16,554 nucleotides of DNA from Nitrospirota bacterium (GCA_021795275.1 JAJYPO010000028.1:1-16554), one strand, 5' to 3'; numbered from the stretch's first letter, positions 6,896 through 14,136 are shown. Notes: a model not told the origin generated them from the sequence alone. Numbers and translations: made by a program.

Positions 6896-8154
6896 CAGGA
6901 GCGGTCTCCACCCTCGAGACCACCCCTCTCCCGGTCTTCCCGGTCGGAAACCCCACCGCCGCTCCAGTCTCCCTGTGGATGGGACTCCGGCATCGAGACT
7001 GGCGGCGTGTCGTGATGGCCTTCGTGGGTCATCCAGTCCAGGAGCATGAGATCGCCGAAGGAAAGTCCTCCTCCCATGTAGGGAACTCCCCCGGTATAGA
7101 AGGAAGAGGGAGGCTGGTAGGCCCCTGTCTTCTGATAGTTCTGCTCCATTTCGGCAAGGCAGGTCGGACAGACGCGGGCATAGGCCACCTTACCCTGACG
7201 TTCGAGAGGGACAGTCCGGCCTTCCCTGGCATCCCGTCCGCAAAAGACGCACCGGTCTCCTCCGATGGGAGGGGGTTCGGGAGGGGCGGCCTGACCCGTT
7301 TCCTGCCCCGGCGGAGGGAGGGTCCCGGCAGTGGCGGAAAGAGCCGGCTCTGCCTTTTCATCCAGGAGGTTCCGGATATTCAATATTGCGGCATCCACGG
7401 GAGCCAGGGCTGCCTCGAAGCGGTTTCGTCGCTCGGACCAGTCCGTCTGGGGGGTTTCTGGTTCTCTGAGAATGTTCAGGACATTTCTGTAGGCGGAATC
7501 AAGGGGCCGGAAGGCCGCCTCCAGAGCCTCCTTTTTGTTCGGGTGGTCCAGAAGAAAATAGGTCTTGTCGTCAAGAAGCTTGTCCACGGCCTTCATGAGG
7601 CGTCCTGCGGTTTCCTCCATTTTCTCCTTGTCCCGGGTCCCTGATTTCTCCCTTTTTTGGGACATTCTCCTGAGAGCCAGATAGATCAGCACCCCTCCGA
7701 TGGCCACAAAGACCAATAAGAGCCCCAGGTGGGAGGAGGGTCGGGGAGATTCTCCGGGAAAGGAGACAGGGTGGGGAGGAGGAACGGGACTTTGTTCCTC
7801 GATGACCCGATGCATGAGACGGGTATGCATGGATCTGACATGGGCAGGATTGTTGGTGAAGGTTAGGCCGGGATTGGTATGGATGGCCCCTTCGAGATCC
7901 ATCAGGGCCTGGTGCTCAAGGCCTTGATGATCTTCGGAGAGTGCCATGAAGTACTGGAACTTCCCTGTTCCCGAGGGCTGGTGGCGGTGGAGGGTCCTGA
8001 AAATTCCTAAGGCTTCGGCATAATGGCCCGTGTGGTAAAGATGCAGCCCTTCCGTAAAGGTGGCCTCTGCCGCGGTGGCCCTCCCCCCTGTCAACCCTGA
8101 AAGGAGAAGGATAATGACGAGGGCGGAAAGGTAAAGGCGTCGCATGGATCCCAT
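6895..8154 (-). CDS. Membrane protein with periplasmic TPR-like region, one transmembrane helix and a cytoplasmic zinc ribbon
   Basis: I do not recognise a named family; the layout is readable. Residues 1-29 form a signal peptide or anchor. About 30-120 look like TPR helices (EGLHLYHTGHYAEALGIF and FMALSEDHQGLEHQALMDLE). A proline-rich stretch leads to a membrane helix at about 143-162, then a basic stop-transfer (RRMSQKREK). The cytoplasmic part has a helical region (about 175-265) and a proline-rich linker. A four-cysteine ribbon follows, CVFC at 302-305 and CPTC at 329-332, which should bind zinc. The tail is Gly- and His-rich (YMGGGLSFGDLM, THEGHH). Position one base after the pspA stop, and overlap with the glycosyltransferase start, argue for one transcript. 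An in-frame ATG at 8145 is an alternative start. A sensor or anchor partner for PspA is an inference. Confidence 0.8.
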   Translation of the reverse strand: MGSMRRLYLSALVIILLLSGLTGGRATAAEATFTEGLHLYHTGHYAEALGIFRTLHRHQPSGTGKFQYFMALSEDHQGLEHQALMDLEGAIHTNPGLTFTNNPAHVRSMHTRLMHRVIEEQSPVPPPHPVSFPGESPRPSSHLGLLLVFVAIGGVLIYLALRRMSQKREKSGTRDKEKMEETAGRLMKAVDKLLDDKTYFLLDHPNKKEALEAAFRPLDSAYRNVLNILREPETPQTDWSERRNRFEAALAPVDAAILNIRNLLDEKAEPALSATAGTLPPPGQETGQAAPPEPPPIGGDRCVFCGRDAREGRTVPLERQGKVAYARVCPTCLAEMEQNYQKTGAYQPPSSFYTGGVPYMGGGLSFGDLMLLDWMTHEGHHDTPPVSMPESHPQGDWSGGGVSDREDRERGGLEGGDRS

Positions 8155-8155
8155 T

Positions 8156-8827
8156 TCAGGATTTTTTCTGCTTCAGTGCGGCAAGCTCCGCTTCGATGTC
8201 TGGTTTTTTTTGATCAAGTTCAGAAAAGGCCGTTTCGAGATCTGTCCCTTTCTGCCTGTCGGCATAGTCCTTCGTTGCATCGGCACGGGCCTCCATGCGG
8301 GAAATCTTTTCGGACATCCGTCCCATCTCCTGGCCGATATGCTGGGGGTCGATCTCGGCACGGACGGCGTTGATCTCCTCTTTTGCCTTTGCCCGTTCCT
8401 CACGCAAGGACAGGGTCGACTGTTTTCGGGCAAAATCGTCACGCATGGAAGAAAGCTTGTCCAGGTCCCCGGAAAGTTCGTCAACCACGGACTTCTGGTC
8501 ATCCCTTTGCTTCGTAAGGTCTGCCAGTTCGGAGGATAGACGGCTCTTTTCAAGAAGGGCCTTCCGGGCCAGATCATCGTTGCCGGCAGAAACGGCCTTC
8601 TCCGCCCGCTCCGCATAGAGCGAAATTTGTTCCTGGGCCTCGCGCATCTTCTGTTCGATCAGCTTGACCTCGGCCATGGCCTTGACCAGTTCTCCCCTGG
8701 CACTCTGAAGCTTGTCGTCGAGGTTCCGGAGCTGTTGGGCTATCATGGCCTTCGGATCCTCGAGGGTGTCGAGAGCCTCGTTGGCGTTGGCCTGGAAAAT
8801 TGTCTTCATTCTGTCGAGCAAACCCAT
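8156..8827 (-). CDS. pspA: PspA/IM30 family membrane-stress protein
   Basis: PspA/IM30/Vipp1 proteins are ESCRT-III-like; they assemble on the cytoplasmic face of damaged inner membrane and limit proton leakage. The 223-residue product opens with MGLLDRMKTIFQANANEAL, the amphipathic membrane-binding helix of the family. EDPKAMIAQQLRNLDDKLQSA follows within the conserved N-terminal hairpin. Most of the rest is heptad-rich coiled coil (about 30-190), ending in EAELAALKQKKS. The length matches the family. The ATG at 8825-8827 is chosen because AAGGAG precedes it and the family N-terminus begins there; an upstream extension of 52 residues is not conserved-looking. Neighbours are DUF4912 upstream (49-base gap) and the TPR/zinc-ribbon gene one base downstream. 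No pspB, pspC or pspF is present in the window, so regulation differs from the enterobacterial Psp system. Confidence 0.92.
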   Translation of the reverse strand: MGLLDRMKTIFQANANEALDTLEDPKAMIAQQLRNLDDKLQSARGELVKAMAEVKLIEQKMREAQEQISLYAERAEKAVSAGNDDLARKALLEKSRLSSELADLTKQRDDQKSVVDELSGDLDKLSSMRDDFARKQSTLSLREERAKAKEEINAVRAEIDPQHIGQEMGRMSEKISRMEARADATKDYADRQKGTDLETAFSELDQKKPDIEAELAALKQKKS

Positions 8828-8876
8828 GAATCTTCTCCTTGGTGAAATTGGCGGCAGGAACGGATCGCGCTCCTGT

Positions 8877-9815
8877 CTACGTCTTTCTTTGGCTAGAAGG
8901 AATCTCGTGTGACGTCGGAAGCTTGATGTGGTATCGGGGAATGGTGTCCCTCCCGTGGCCTTCCATCGGTGAATACATCGCAAAGGCGGTCTCCTTGAGG
9001 TGGAACAGAGAGCCTGTCCTTGGCGAAGGGCCTCCTCGGGGAGTGCGGATCCTCTTTGAGCGTGCCAGGGTATGGAAGGATCCGTTGGCGTAATAGCCGA
9101 GCCAGGCCTCGATCCAGCGGTGGGAAGACCAGAGTGGGATGTTCCATCGGTTGGCCATCCCGGTCATGATATCGAAGACATGGTCAGCCATTGGTTCCGC
9201 CCCTTTTTCATTGCGGGCCACTGCCCCTGTCACGTCCCGTACCTTGAGGACGAGTCCGGAGGAATCAACCCGGCCTGCCAGACTCGAATCGCTTCCCCGG
9301 TCGAAGGAGAAAAACGCCATGATCCGGAAGGGGGAAAGCGGAAGAATGGTCACGAAATGCCCCCGTTCCCGCCGGGCGGGCTCGTAGGGAATGTCCAGAA
9401 AGTCCTTCCAGCCTCCCGCCTGTCTGACGGAGGAGTGAAGGGAAGGGGCCTTTTCTTCGTGCGGAATCGGGGGCGGAGTCTCGATGGGAGTCGGTGACGG
9501 CGGTTCGACCGTTCTCCCCCGGGCACGAAGGTCTTCTTCCTTTTTCTTGCCGGAATGGGACATTGCTGCGCGGATCCGTTCAATGAGATCTGTGCGGCGG
9601 TCTTCCAAAGAGACGGACAATCCGATCGACTCTGCCAGCAAGGCCAGCTCCGGGCGGGTCTTCTTGGCGAGCCCGGGAATTGGCGCAGATGGGCCTGAAG
9701 GTTCTTTTTTCGTTCCGGAATCCGAATCCTGAGAGGGGGAGACGGAGGAAATGGGCTTTGATGTGCGGTTCCGGGCGGAACCCTTCCCGGATTTCCCCGG
9801 GACATTCTCTTTCAC
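8877..9815 (-). CDS. DUF4912 protein with N-terminal SAP/Rho_N-like domain
   Basis: DUF4912 proteins are uncharacterised and often carry a Rho_N or SAP-like nucleic-acid-binding segment in front. Here residues 1-45 are basic and Ser/Pro-rich. About 48-83 fit a SAP/Rho_N helix pair (GLAKKTRPELALLAESIG, then RRTDLIERIRAAM). Residues 84-135 are a charged and proline-rich linker. About 150-262 match DUF4912 (LVLKVRDVTG at 188-197, NRWNIPL, WLGYYANGSFHTLARSKRI and RTPRGGPS). No signal peptide or membrane segment is seen, so a cytoplasmic location is likely. The start is GTG with GGAGG five bases upstream. It is the first gene of the five-gene minus-strand cluster and diverges from lipA. The DUF4912 call is good; whether it binds nucleic acid or regulates the cluster is unknown. 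Confidence 0.82.
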   Translation of the reverse strand: MKENVPGKSGKGSARNRTSKPISSVSPSQDSDSGTKKEPSGPSAPIPGLAKKTRPELALLAESIGLSVSLEDRRTDLIERIRAAMSHSGKKKEEDLRARGRTVEPPSPTPIETPPPIPHEEKAPSLHSSVRQAGGWKDFLDIPYEPARRERGHFVTILPLSPFRIMAFFSFDRGSDSSLAGRVDSSGLVLKVRDVTGAVARNEKGAEPMADHVFDIMTGMANRWNIPLWSSHRWIEAWLGYYANGSFHTLARSKRIRTPRGGPSPRTGSLFHLKETAFAMYSPMEGHGRDTIPRYHIKLPTSHEIPSSQRKT

Positions 9816-9857
9816 GGGAACCTCCAGTCAGTCACGGTTGTCCTGACGGCCTCCGAA

Positions 9858-9871
9858 CCATGGTATCATGG
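9858..9871. promoter_or_regulatory. Overlapping divergent -10 elements for lipA and the DUF4912-PspA cluster
   Basis: On the plus strand TGGTATCAT (9861-9869) is an extended -10 with 5 of 6 matches, placing a lipA transcript start near 9876. On the minus strand TGATACCAT is likewise an extended -10 (TACCAT at 9860-9865), with TTGGTC 17 bases upstream, serving the DUF4912 gene. The two share bases inside the imperfectly spaced palindrome CCATG-GTAT-CATGG. If both are real, polymerase could occupy only one at a time. Weak -35 elements keep confidence modest. Confidence 0.4.
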
Positions 9872-9909
9872 ACGGAATCGACGACCAACATTTCTTCAAG
9901 GATATCACA

Positions 9910-10818
9910 ATGACCGAAAACTTTCCTCCCTCGCCCAAGCCCTCCTGGCTTCGGGTTCCCGCACCCTGGGGGCCTGAGGTTTCAAGGATGAAGGAACGCC
10001 TGCGGGGCCACGGGCTCCGCACGGTGTGCGAAGAGGCCAGTTGTCCGAACCTTGGAACCTGCTTTCGGGAGGGTGTGGCCACCGTGATGATTCTCGGCCG
10101 GGTGTGCACGCGAGCCTGTCCTTTCTGTGACGTGGATCACGGAAAGCCCTTGCCCCCGGATACGGACGAGCCCCGCCGCGTTGCATCGCTTGTCGGGGAG
10201 GCGGGACTCCGCTTTCTGGTCGTGACTTCGGTTGACCGGGACGACCTTCCGGATGGCGGGGCAACCCACTTTCTTTCGGTCATCGATCATCTGAGAGAAG
10301 AGTTCCCGACATTGGGAATCGAAATTCTCGTGCCGGACTTTCGCCGCTCACTCGACCTTTCCCTGGAGATTCTTCGAAAGGCCAGGGTCGATGTCTTCAA
10401 CCACAACCTTGAAACCGTTCCGAGGCTGTATCCGTCAGTCAGACCCGGAGCCGATTACCGGCACTCCTTGGAACTCCTCTCCCGTTTTTCCGGAGGACAC
10501 CCCGAAGTTTTGGTCAAGTCCGGGATCATGGTGGGCCTTGGCGAAGAAAGGGATGAGATCATGAGAGTCTTTGAGGACATGCTCTCTGCCGGGGTCGAGA
10601 TTCTGACGGTCGGCCAATATCTCGCGCCTTCGGCGGCCCATTACCCCGTGAAGCGATACCTTCATCCTGACGAATTCCAGGAAATCGCATCGGATGCCCG
10701 GGCGATGGGTTTTGCCAGGGTTGAATCCGGCCCTCTTGTCCGATCCTCTTTTCATGCTGGCAACCTTTTGTCCATAGAAAAGGGATCGGGATATAAATTG
10801 ACATATCGAGAAAAATAG
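9910..10818 (+). CDS. lipA: Lipoyl synthase (radical SAM)
   Basis: LipA inserts two sulfur atoms into protein-bound octanoyl groups to make the lipoyl cofactor of 2-oxoacid dehydrogenases and the glycine cleavage system. The 302-residue product carries the auxiliary 4Fe-4S cluster cysteines (C40, C45, C51; CEEASCPNLGTC), the radical SAM triad (C66, C70, C73; CTRACPFC) and, near the C-terminus, RSSFHAG at about 278-284, whose serine completes the auxiliary cluster. NHNLETVPRLYPSVRP is also typical. The ATG at 9910 is chosen because AAGGAT precedes it; an in-frame ATG at 9868 lies on top of the predicted -10. No lipB, lplA or dehydrogenase gene is in the window. The 3' end carries a promoter for the next gene. 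Function is essentially certain. Confidence 0.97.
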   Translation: MTENFPPSPKPSWLRVPAPWGPEVSRMKERLRGHGLRTVCEEASCPNLGTCFREGVATVMILGRVCTRACPFCDVDHGKPLPPDTDEPRRVASLVGEAGLRFLVVTSVDRDDLPDGGATHFLSVIDHLREEFPTLGIEILVPDFRRSLDLSLEILRKARVDVFNHNLETVPRLYPSVRPGADYRHSLELLSRFSGGHPEVLVKSGIMVGLGEERDEIMRVFEDMLSAGVEILTVGQYLAPSAAHYPVKRYLHPDEFQEIASDARAMGFARVESGPLVRSSFHAGNLLSIEKGSGYKLTYREK

Positions 10819-10825
10819 ATATAAT
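10798..10825 (+). promoter_or_regulatory. Consensus sigma70 promoter of the ArsR-type regulator gene, inside the 3' end of lipA
   Basis: TTGACA (10798-10803) and TATAAT (10820-10825) are both perfect consensus hexamers, 16 bases apart. Transcription should start at about 10832-10833, exactly at the ATG of the regulator (10833-10835), which predicts a leaderless mRNA. GATAT or ATATC words lie at 10790-10794, 10803-10807 and 10818-10822, flanking or overlapping both hexamers. They could be operator half-sites for autoregulation. Confidence 0.75.
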
Positions 10826-10832
10826 GAAAAAC

Positions 10833-11144
10833 ATGGAACCGGTCGACGTCTTCAAGGCATTGGCCAACGAATCCCGTATCCGGATTCTCAAGTGGCTCGG
10901 GGACCCGGAGAGATATTTTCCGGTTGATCCTGAGAATGAAGAGGGCCATTCGGAGAAACTGGGGGTCTGTGTTGGCCTTCTCCAGAAAAAAACGGGACTC
11001 TCGCAATCCACCGTTTCCCACTATCTGGCCATCCTCCAGAAGGCCGGGTTGGTGACAGCCCACCGCCAGGGACAATGGACCTATTACAAGCGAAACGAGA
11101 AGGCCCTCAAGGCTGTCGCGCGGTTCCTGAAGGAAGAGATCTGA
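10833..11144 (+). CDS. ArsR-family winged-helix transcriptional regulator
   Basis: ArsR-type repressors bind operators as dimers and release on an inducer. The 103-residue product begins MEPVDVFKALANESRIRIL, the usual first helices. A loop DPERYFPVD and GVCVGLL follow, then the recognition helix GLSQSTVSHYLAIL and the wing GLVTAHRQGQWTYYKRN. Only one cysteine (GVCVG) is present and no CxC metal motif, so a metal sensor of the classical ArsR/SmtB type is unlikely. The start at 10833 is preferred because a consensus promoter puts the mRNA 5' end there. An ATG at 10824 would add three residues but overlaps the -10 and has no Shine-Dalgarno. The pairing with the reductase gene 49 bases downstream suggests it controls that gene. 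Family is firm; ligand is unknown. Confidence 0.9.
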   Translation: MEPVDVFKALANESRIRILKWLGDPERYFPVDPENEEGHSEKLGVCVGLLQKKTGLSQSTVSHYLAILQKAGLVTAHRQGQWTYYKRNEKALKAVARFLKEEI

Positions 11145-11147
11145 ATC

Positions 11148-11180
11148 GAAGATCCCGAAGGATATCCTTATTTCATCTTC
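11148..11180. promoter_or_regulatory. Nested palindrome between regulator and reductase: candidate operator or mRNA hairpin
   Basis: A perfect 12-bp palindrome, AAGGATATCCTT (11158-11169), is flanked almost symmetrically by GAAGAT (11148-11153) and ATCTTC (11175-11180). Together they fill the 49-base gap between the ArsR-type gene and the reductase, ending just before the AGGAGAG ribosome site. The dyad could be the regulator's operator; its GATAT core recurs around the regulator promoter. As RNA it could fold beside the ribosome site. No T-tract follows, so it is not a terminator. Confidence 0.45.
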
Positions 11181-11193
11181 AGTAGGAGAGATT

Positions 11194-12288
11194 ATGGCAG
11201 ACAATGAGAGACAGCCCCTGTTGACACCCCTTGTTATGGGACCTTTCACGCTTCGCAACCGGATTGTCATGGCCCCCATGACCCGGAACCGGGCTGAGAA
11301 TGAAGGGCGAATCCCGATCGATATCATGGCGACCTACTATGCCCAAAGGGCTTCCGCAGGCCTGATCATTTCGGAGGGGTCACAGGTCAGTCCCCAGGGG
11401 GTGGGCTACCTGAACACTCCCGGGATTCATTCGAAAGAGCAGGTGGAAGGCTGGAAAAATGTGACCCGGGCCGTCCACGAAAAAGGTGGCCGCATTTTTC
11501 TGCAGCTCTGGCATGTCGGCCGAGTCTCCCATCCTGATTTTTTTGATGGAGCGCTGCCGGTCGCGCCATCTCCGATCAACCCTGACACTGAGGTTTACAC
11601 CCCTTTCGGACTCAAAAAGACGGTCGTTCCCCGCGAACTGTCGACCGCGGAGGTCCGGGCGGTGGTCCAGGACTTTGTCCGTGGCGCCAGAAATGCTGTG
11701 GAGGCAGGGTTCGATGGCGTCGAGATCCATGGAGCCAACGGGTATCTGATCGAGCAGTTCCTCCGGGATTCCGCCAATCACAGGAAGGACGAATACGGAG
11801 GGTCCATCGAAAATCGCTCCCGTTTCCTCATGGAGATTGTCGAGGGGGTGGGGCAGGCTGTCGGCCGGGAACGGGTCGGCGTCAGGCTTTCTCCGGCCAA
11901 TATCTGGAACATCCCCGCCGACTCTGATACGAAGGCTTTGTATGGGGCGGTTATCGATCGCCTGTCAGGGTTCGGACTGGCCTATCTGCATCTTCGGGAA
12001 AAGGCCATCGATGTTTCCGGCATCCCGAACATGGTGATCAATGTGACCGAATTCTTTCGTCCCAGGTTCAAGGGAGTCCTCATGACAAACACCGGCTTCG
12101 ACCGGGAAAGCGGGAATCGGGTCATTGCCTCGGGGCTCGCGGATCTCGTGGCTTTCGGTGTTCACTTCCTCGCCAATCCCGACCTCGTGGAACGATTCGC
12201 AAAGACGCTCCCCCTCAACCCTCCCGACCAGTCGACCTTCTACATGGGAGGCTCCAAGGGGTATATCGATTATCCTGTCCATGCCTGA
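11194..12288 (+). CDS. Old Yellow Enzyme family FMN-dependent ene-reductase (NADH:flavin oxidoreductase)
   Basis: Enzymes of this class use NAD(P)H and FMN to reduce activated C=C bonds, nitro groups or electrophiles such as N-ethylmaleimide. The 364-residue product is of usual length for the classical, NemA-like branch. It shows MAPMTRNRA at 26-34 (Thr30 near the flavin), QLWHVGR at 104-110, the substrate-binding IHGANGYL with His179, Asn182 and Tyr184, and DEYGGSIENRSRF. It ends with FYMGGSKGYIDYP, the C-terminal phosphate/flavin segment of the branch. The start has AGGAG nearby. It is second gene after the ArsR-type regulator, with a palindrome between them and a strong terminator after it. 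The most likely role is inducible detoxification of electrophiles. Family is firm; the true substrate is unknown. Confidence 0.95.
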   Translation: MADNERQPLLTPLVMGPFTLRNRIVMAPMTRNRAENEGRIPIDIMATYYAQRASAGLIISEGSQVSPQGVGYLNTPGIHSKEQVEGWKNVTRAVHEKGGRIFLQLWHVGRVSHPDFFDGALPVAPSPINPDTEVYTPFGLKKTVVPRELSTAEVRAVVQDFVRGARNAVEAGFDGVEIHGANGYLIEQFLRDSANHRKDEYGGSIENRSRFLMEIVEGVGQAVGRERVGVRLSPANIWNIPADSDTKALYGAVIDRLSGFGLAYLHLREKAIDVSGIPNMVINVTEFFRPRFKGVLMTNTGFDRESGNRVIASGLADLVAFGVHFLANPDLVERFAKTLPLNPPDQSTFYMGGSKGYIDYPVHA

Positions 12289-12310
12289 TTTTTACAGGAC
12301 CATTGGGGAA

Positions 12311-12346
12311 AGGGGGCGGGAGGCAAACTTCCGCCCCCTTTTTTTT
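12311..12346 (+). terminator. Intrinsic (rho-independent) terminator after the ene-reductase
   Basis: AGGGGGCGGGAG (12311-12322) pairs with CTTCCGCCCCCT (12328-12339) in a 12-bp stem with one G-U pair and a five-base loop (GCAAA), followed by a T-run to 12346. It ends the lipA/regulator/reductase transcript 23 bases after the stop. On the minus strand the same stem is followed only by TTTCCCC, so termination of the facing DUF3617-like gene would be weaker. Confidence 0.92.
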
Positions 12347-12371
12347 CTCTGGCCCCTTTCTCGAAGAGTCA

Positions 12372-12806
12372 TCATTTTCGGCAGGGTCCCCTGTAGGGGC
12401 CGGCTATCCGCTCCGTGACCAGCAACACTTTCGGGGATTTGAGTTGTGTCTCGATCTCTCCGGACAGAGGCTTTTTACCATAGGTGACGCGGGCTCTGGA
12501 TGTCCCGGTGGTGCAGGTCATCGTGTAGGAAAGAGTTTTTCCGGAGAGGGTTGGCGTCGTCATGGAACAGTTCCTGGTCAGTCTGGCCGGAATCCTATGA
12601 TGGGCAGTCAGGCAGTCGTCAAAGGTGATGGTCCGGGGGGGAATTCCCGAAATTCCCGTCATGGTGATGCGCGTCGTGAAAGACCCGTCTCCGTTGGTAA
12701 TCGGGAACCCAGATTTAAGTGAAGGATCGGCGAAGGAGGAATGCCCCACCGATCCCACAAGCCGGACAGGCAGGGGAAGGAAAATAAAAACAGAAAACCT
12801 GGTCAT
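12372..12806 (-). CDS. Small secreted DUF3617-like protein
   Basis: DUF3617 proteins are small periplasmic proteins of unknown function. The 144-residue product has a signal-peptide-like start (MTRFSVFIFLPLPVRLVG, cleavage plausible after SFA near 26). It then shows the family pattern of four cysteines at residues 65, 80, 98 and 142: TFDDCLTA, RNCSMTTPTLSGKTLSYTMTC, and a final GPCRK. Between them, GTSRARVTYGKKPLSGEIET resembles the conserved strand pair. The cysteines could form two disulfides. The Shine-Dalgarno is weak (AGGG further than usual from the ATG). It lies 90 bases downstream of the MFS gene on the same strand and may share its transcript. The DUF3617 call rests on motif spacing and is moderately sure. 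Confidence 0.7.
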   Translation of the reverse strand: MTRFSVFIFLPLPVRLVGSVGHSSFADPSLKSGFPITNGDGSFTTRITMTGISGIPPRTITFDDCLTAHHRIPARLTRNCSMTTPTLSGKTLSYTMTCTTGTSRARVTYGKKPLSGEIETQLKSPKVLLVTERIAGPYRGPCRK

Positions 12807-12896
12807 GGCAGATTTCCCTGGAAAGAAAGTGGAGGCGACACTCGGAGGATTTTGGAAGGCCCGCAGGTCTGATGTCCACCGTCTGCGAGGAAGGAA

Positions 12897-14108
12897 TTAG
12901 GGTCCGAAGGGGGCGTGACGGGAGAATGCCTTGTAGTAGAGGCCCAGGTAGGCCCCCTGGAGAACGGCACCGAGAATAAAGGGAAGTCCGAGAAAACCGT
13001 GGGCAATAAGTGCCGCTCCTGCGACGGGCCCGACCGACTGGGGGATCTGCATGGAAACATTATGGAGGCTTGCGGCCAATCCTCTCCGGTCCTCCCCCAC
13101 AAGTCCGATCGAGACTGCCTGGCGGGCACCGATCGTGCTCTGGTTTAAGGCGACACGCAGTATATGGGCGAAGACAGCCCAGCCAAATGTGGGCATGAGC
13201 GGGATCAGAAGGGTAAAGATGAGCCCGGCCCCGCGTCCGGCTATGACAGTCAGAACCGATCCGTAACGGGTCGAGAGATGACTTGCCAGATAGGAGAGGA
13301 TCGACGCGAGAAGATAGCCTCCCGCCATCGCGATTCCGATCGCATCCGGTCCTTTGTGAAATTTGACGGAGAACCAGTAGGCCATGAGGGGGGCATAGAG
13401 GCCCAGGGAAATGCCGTTCAAGGCATTTATCCCGACCATGGTGCGAAGAAGGGACCACTCCTGTCGGATCGTTTCTGGTTCTACCGTCACAGAGGAAGAC
13501 GTTTTGTCGGGTATGAAGAGGATCAGGAGAAAGGCCAGGGACGCCCCGGCCATGACGGTCAGGAAGACCGCCCGGGCCAGTCCTCCGGGAGAGGAGGCTC
13601 CCGGGAGAACAAGCGGAAAGAGGCCGGTCAGTGCCCCCACCGCCATTCCGGCAAATCCCAGGGCTGTATTGATGCTGAACGCCGATCCCCTTTCCCCGGC
13701 CGGAAGAAGGCGGGCAAGCCAGGACTGTTCGACCGGCGAAAAGGCCCCAGCCCCCCCTCCAGTACTTTGTCCGAATCCTCCGATAATGGCGATCGTTCCC
13801 AGAACGCCGTTGGCCGGTGTTCCCTCCTCCGTCATGAAGCCTGCGATGGCGCAAAAAAGCTGGAGAGATTCATAGGCCAGGAGAAAGCGTTTTCTCCCGA
13901 AGCGATCACTGGCCGGACCGATCACAAGGGTTGCCAGAATCGAAAAAAGGATTCCTCCCGTGAGGATTAATCCGATCGAGGGAGCGGACCAGCCGAGCCG
14001 CTTGAGTTCGAGGATGAAATTGGCGGATAGGGCCCCCTGACCGATGCTCCTTGCGGTCCTTGCTGCAATGAGAAGCGGGACGTAAGGAGAGCTGACGGAG
14101 GAGGTCAT
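12897..14108 (-). CDS. Major facilitator superfamily transporter, probable drug/efflux type
   Basis: MFS carriers move small solutes across the inner membrane by proton coupling. The 403-residue product shows about twelve hydrophobic segments in two halves. The family motif A, GPASDRFGRKRFL, lies between helices 2 and 3. A long cytoplasmic loop (DKTSSSVTVEPETIRQEW) separates the halves. A short RYGSV loop, the equivalent of motif A in the second half, is weaker. I chose the ATG at 14106-14108 since the first helix then starts normally. An ATG at 14160-14162 would add 18 Pro/Ala-rich residues overlapping the MEMO gene, and neither start has a good Shine-Dalgarno. It follows the MEMO gene by 28 bases and precedes the DUF3617-like gene. 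Substrate cannot be inferred. Confidence 0.88.
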   Translation of the reverse strand: MTSSVSSPYVPLLIAARTARSIGQGALSANFILELKRLGWSAPSIGLILTGGILFSILATLVIGPASDRFGRKRFLLAYESLQLFCAIAGFMTEEGTPANGVLGTIAIIGGFGQSTGGGAGAFSPVEQSWLARLLPAGERGSAFSINTALGFAGMAVGALTGLFPLVLPGASSPGGLARAVFLTVMAGASLAFLLILFIPDKTSSSVTVEPETIRQEWSLLRTMVGINALNGISLGLYAPLMAYWFSVKFHKGPDAIGIAMAGGYLLASILSYLASHLSTRYGSVLTVIAGRGAGLIFTLLIPLMPTFGWAVFAHILRVALNQSTIGARQAVSIGLVGEDRRGLAASLHNVSMQIPQSVGPVAGAALIAHGFLGLPFILGAVLQGAYLGLYYKAFSRHAPFGP

Positions 14109-14136
14109 GACCCTGGGGGCGACGGGCGCTGGCAGG

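Noticed and set aside
13164..13970. A 268-residue plus-strand reading frame opposite the MFS gene
   Set aside because: It is charged, repetitive and domain-free, while the minus strand has membrane helices and motif A.
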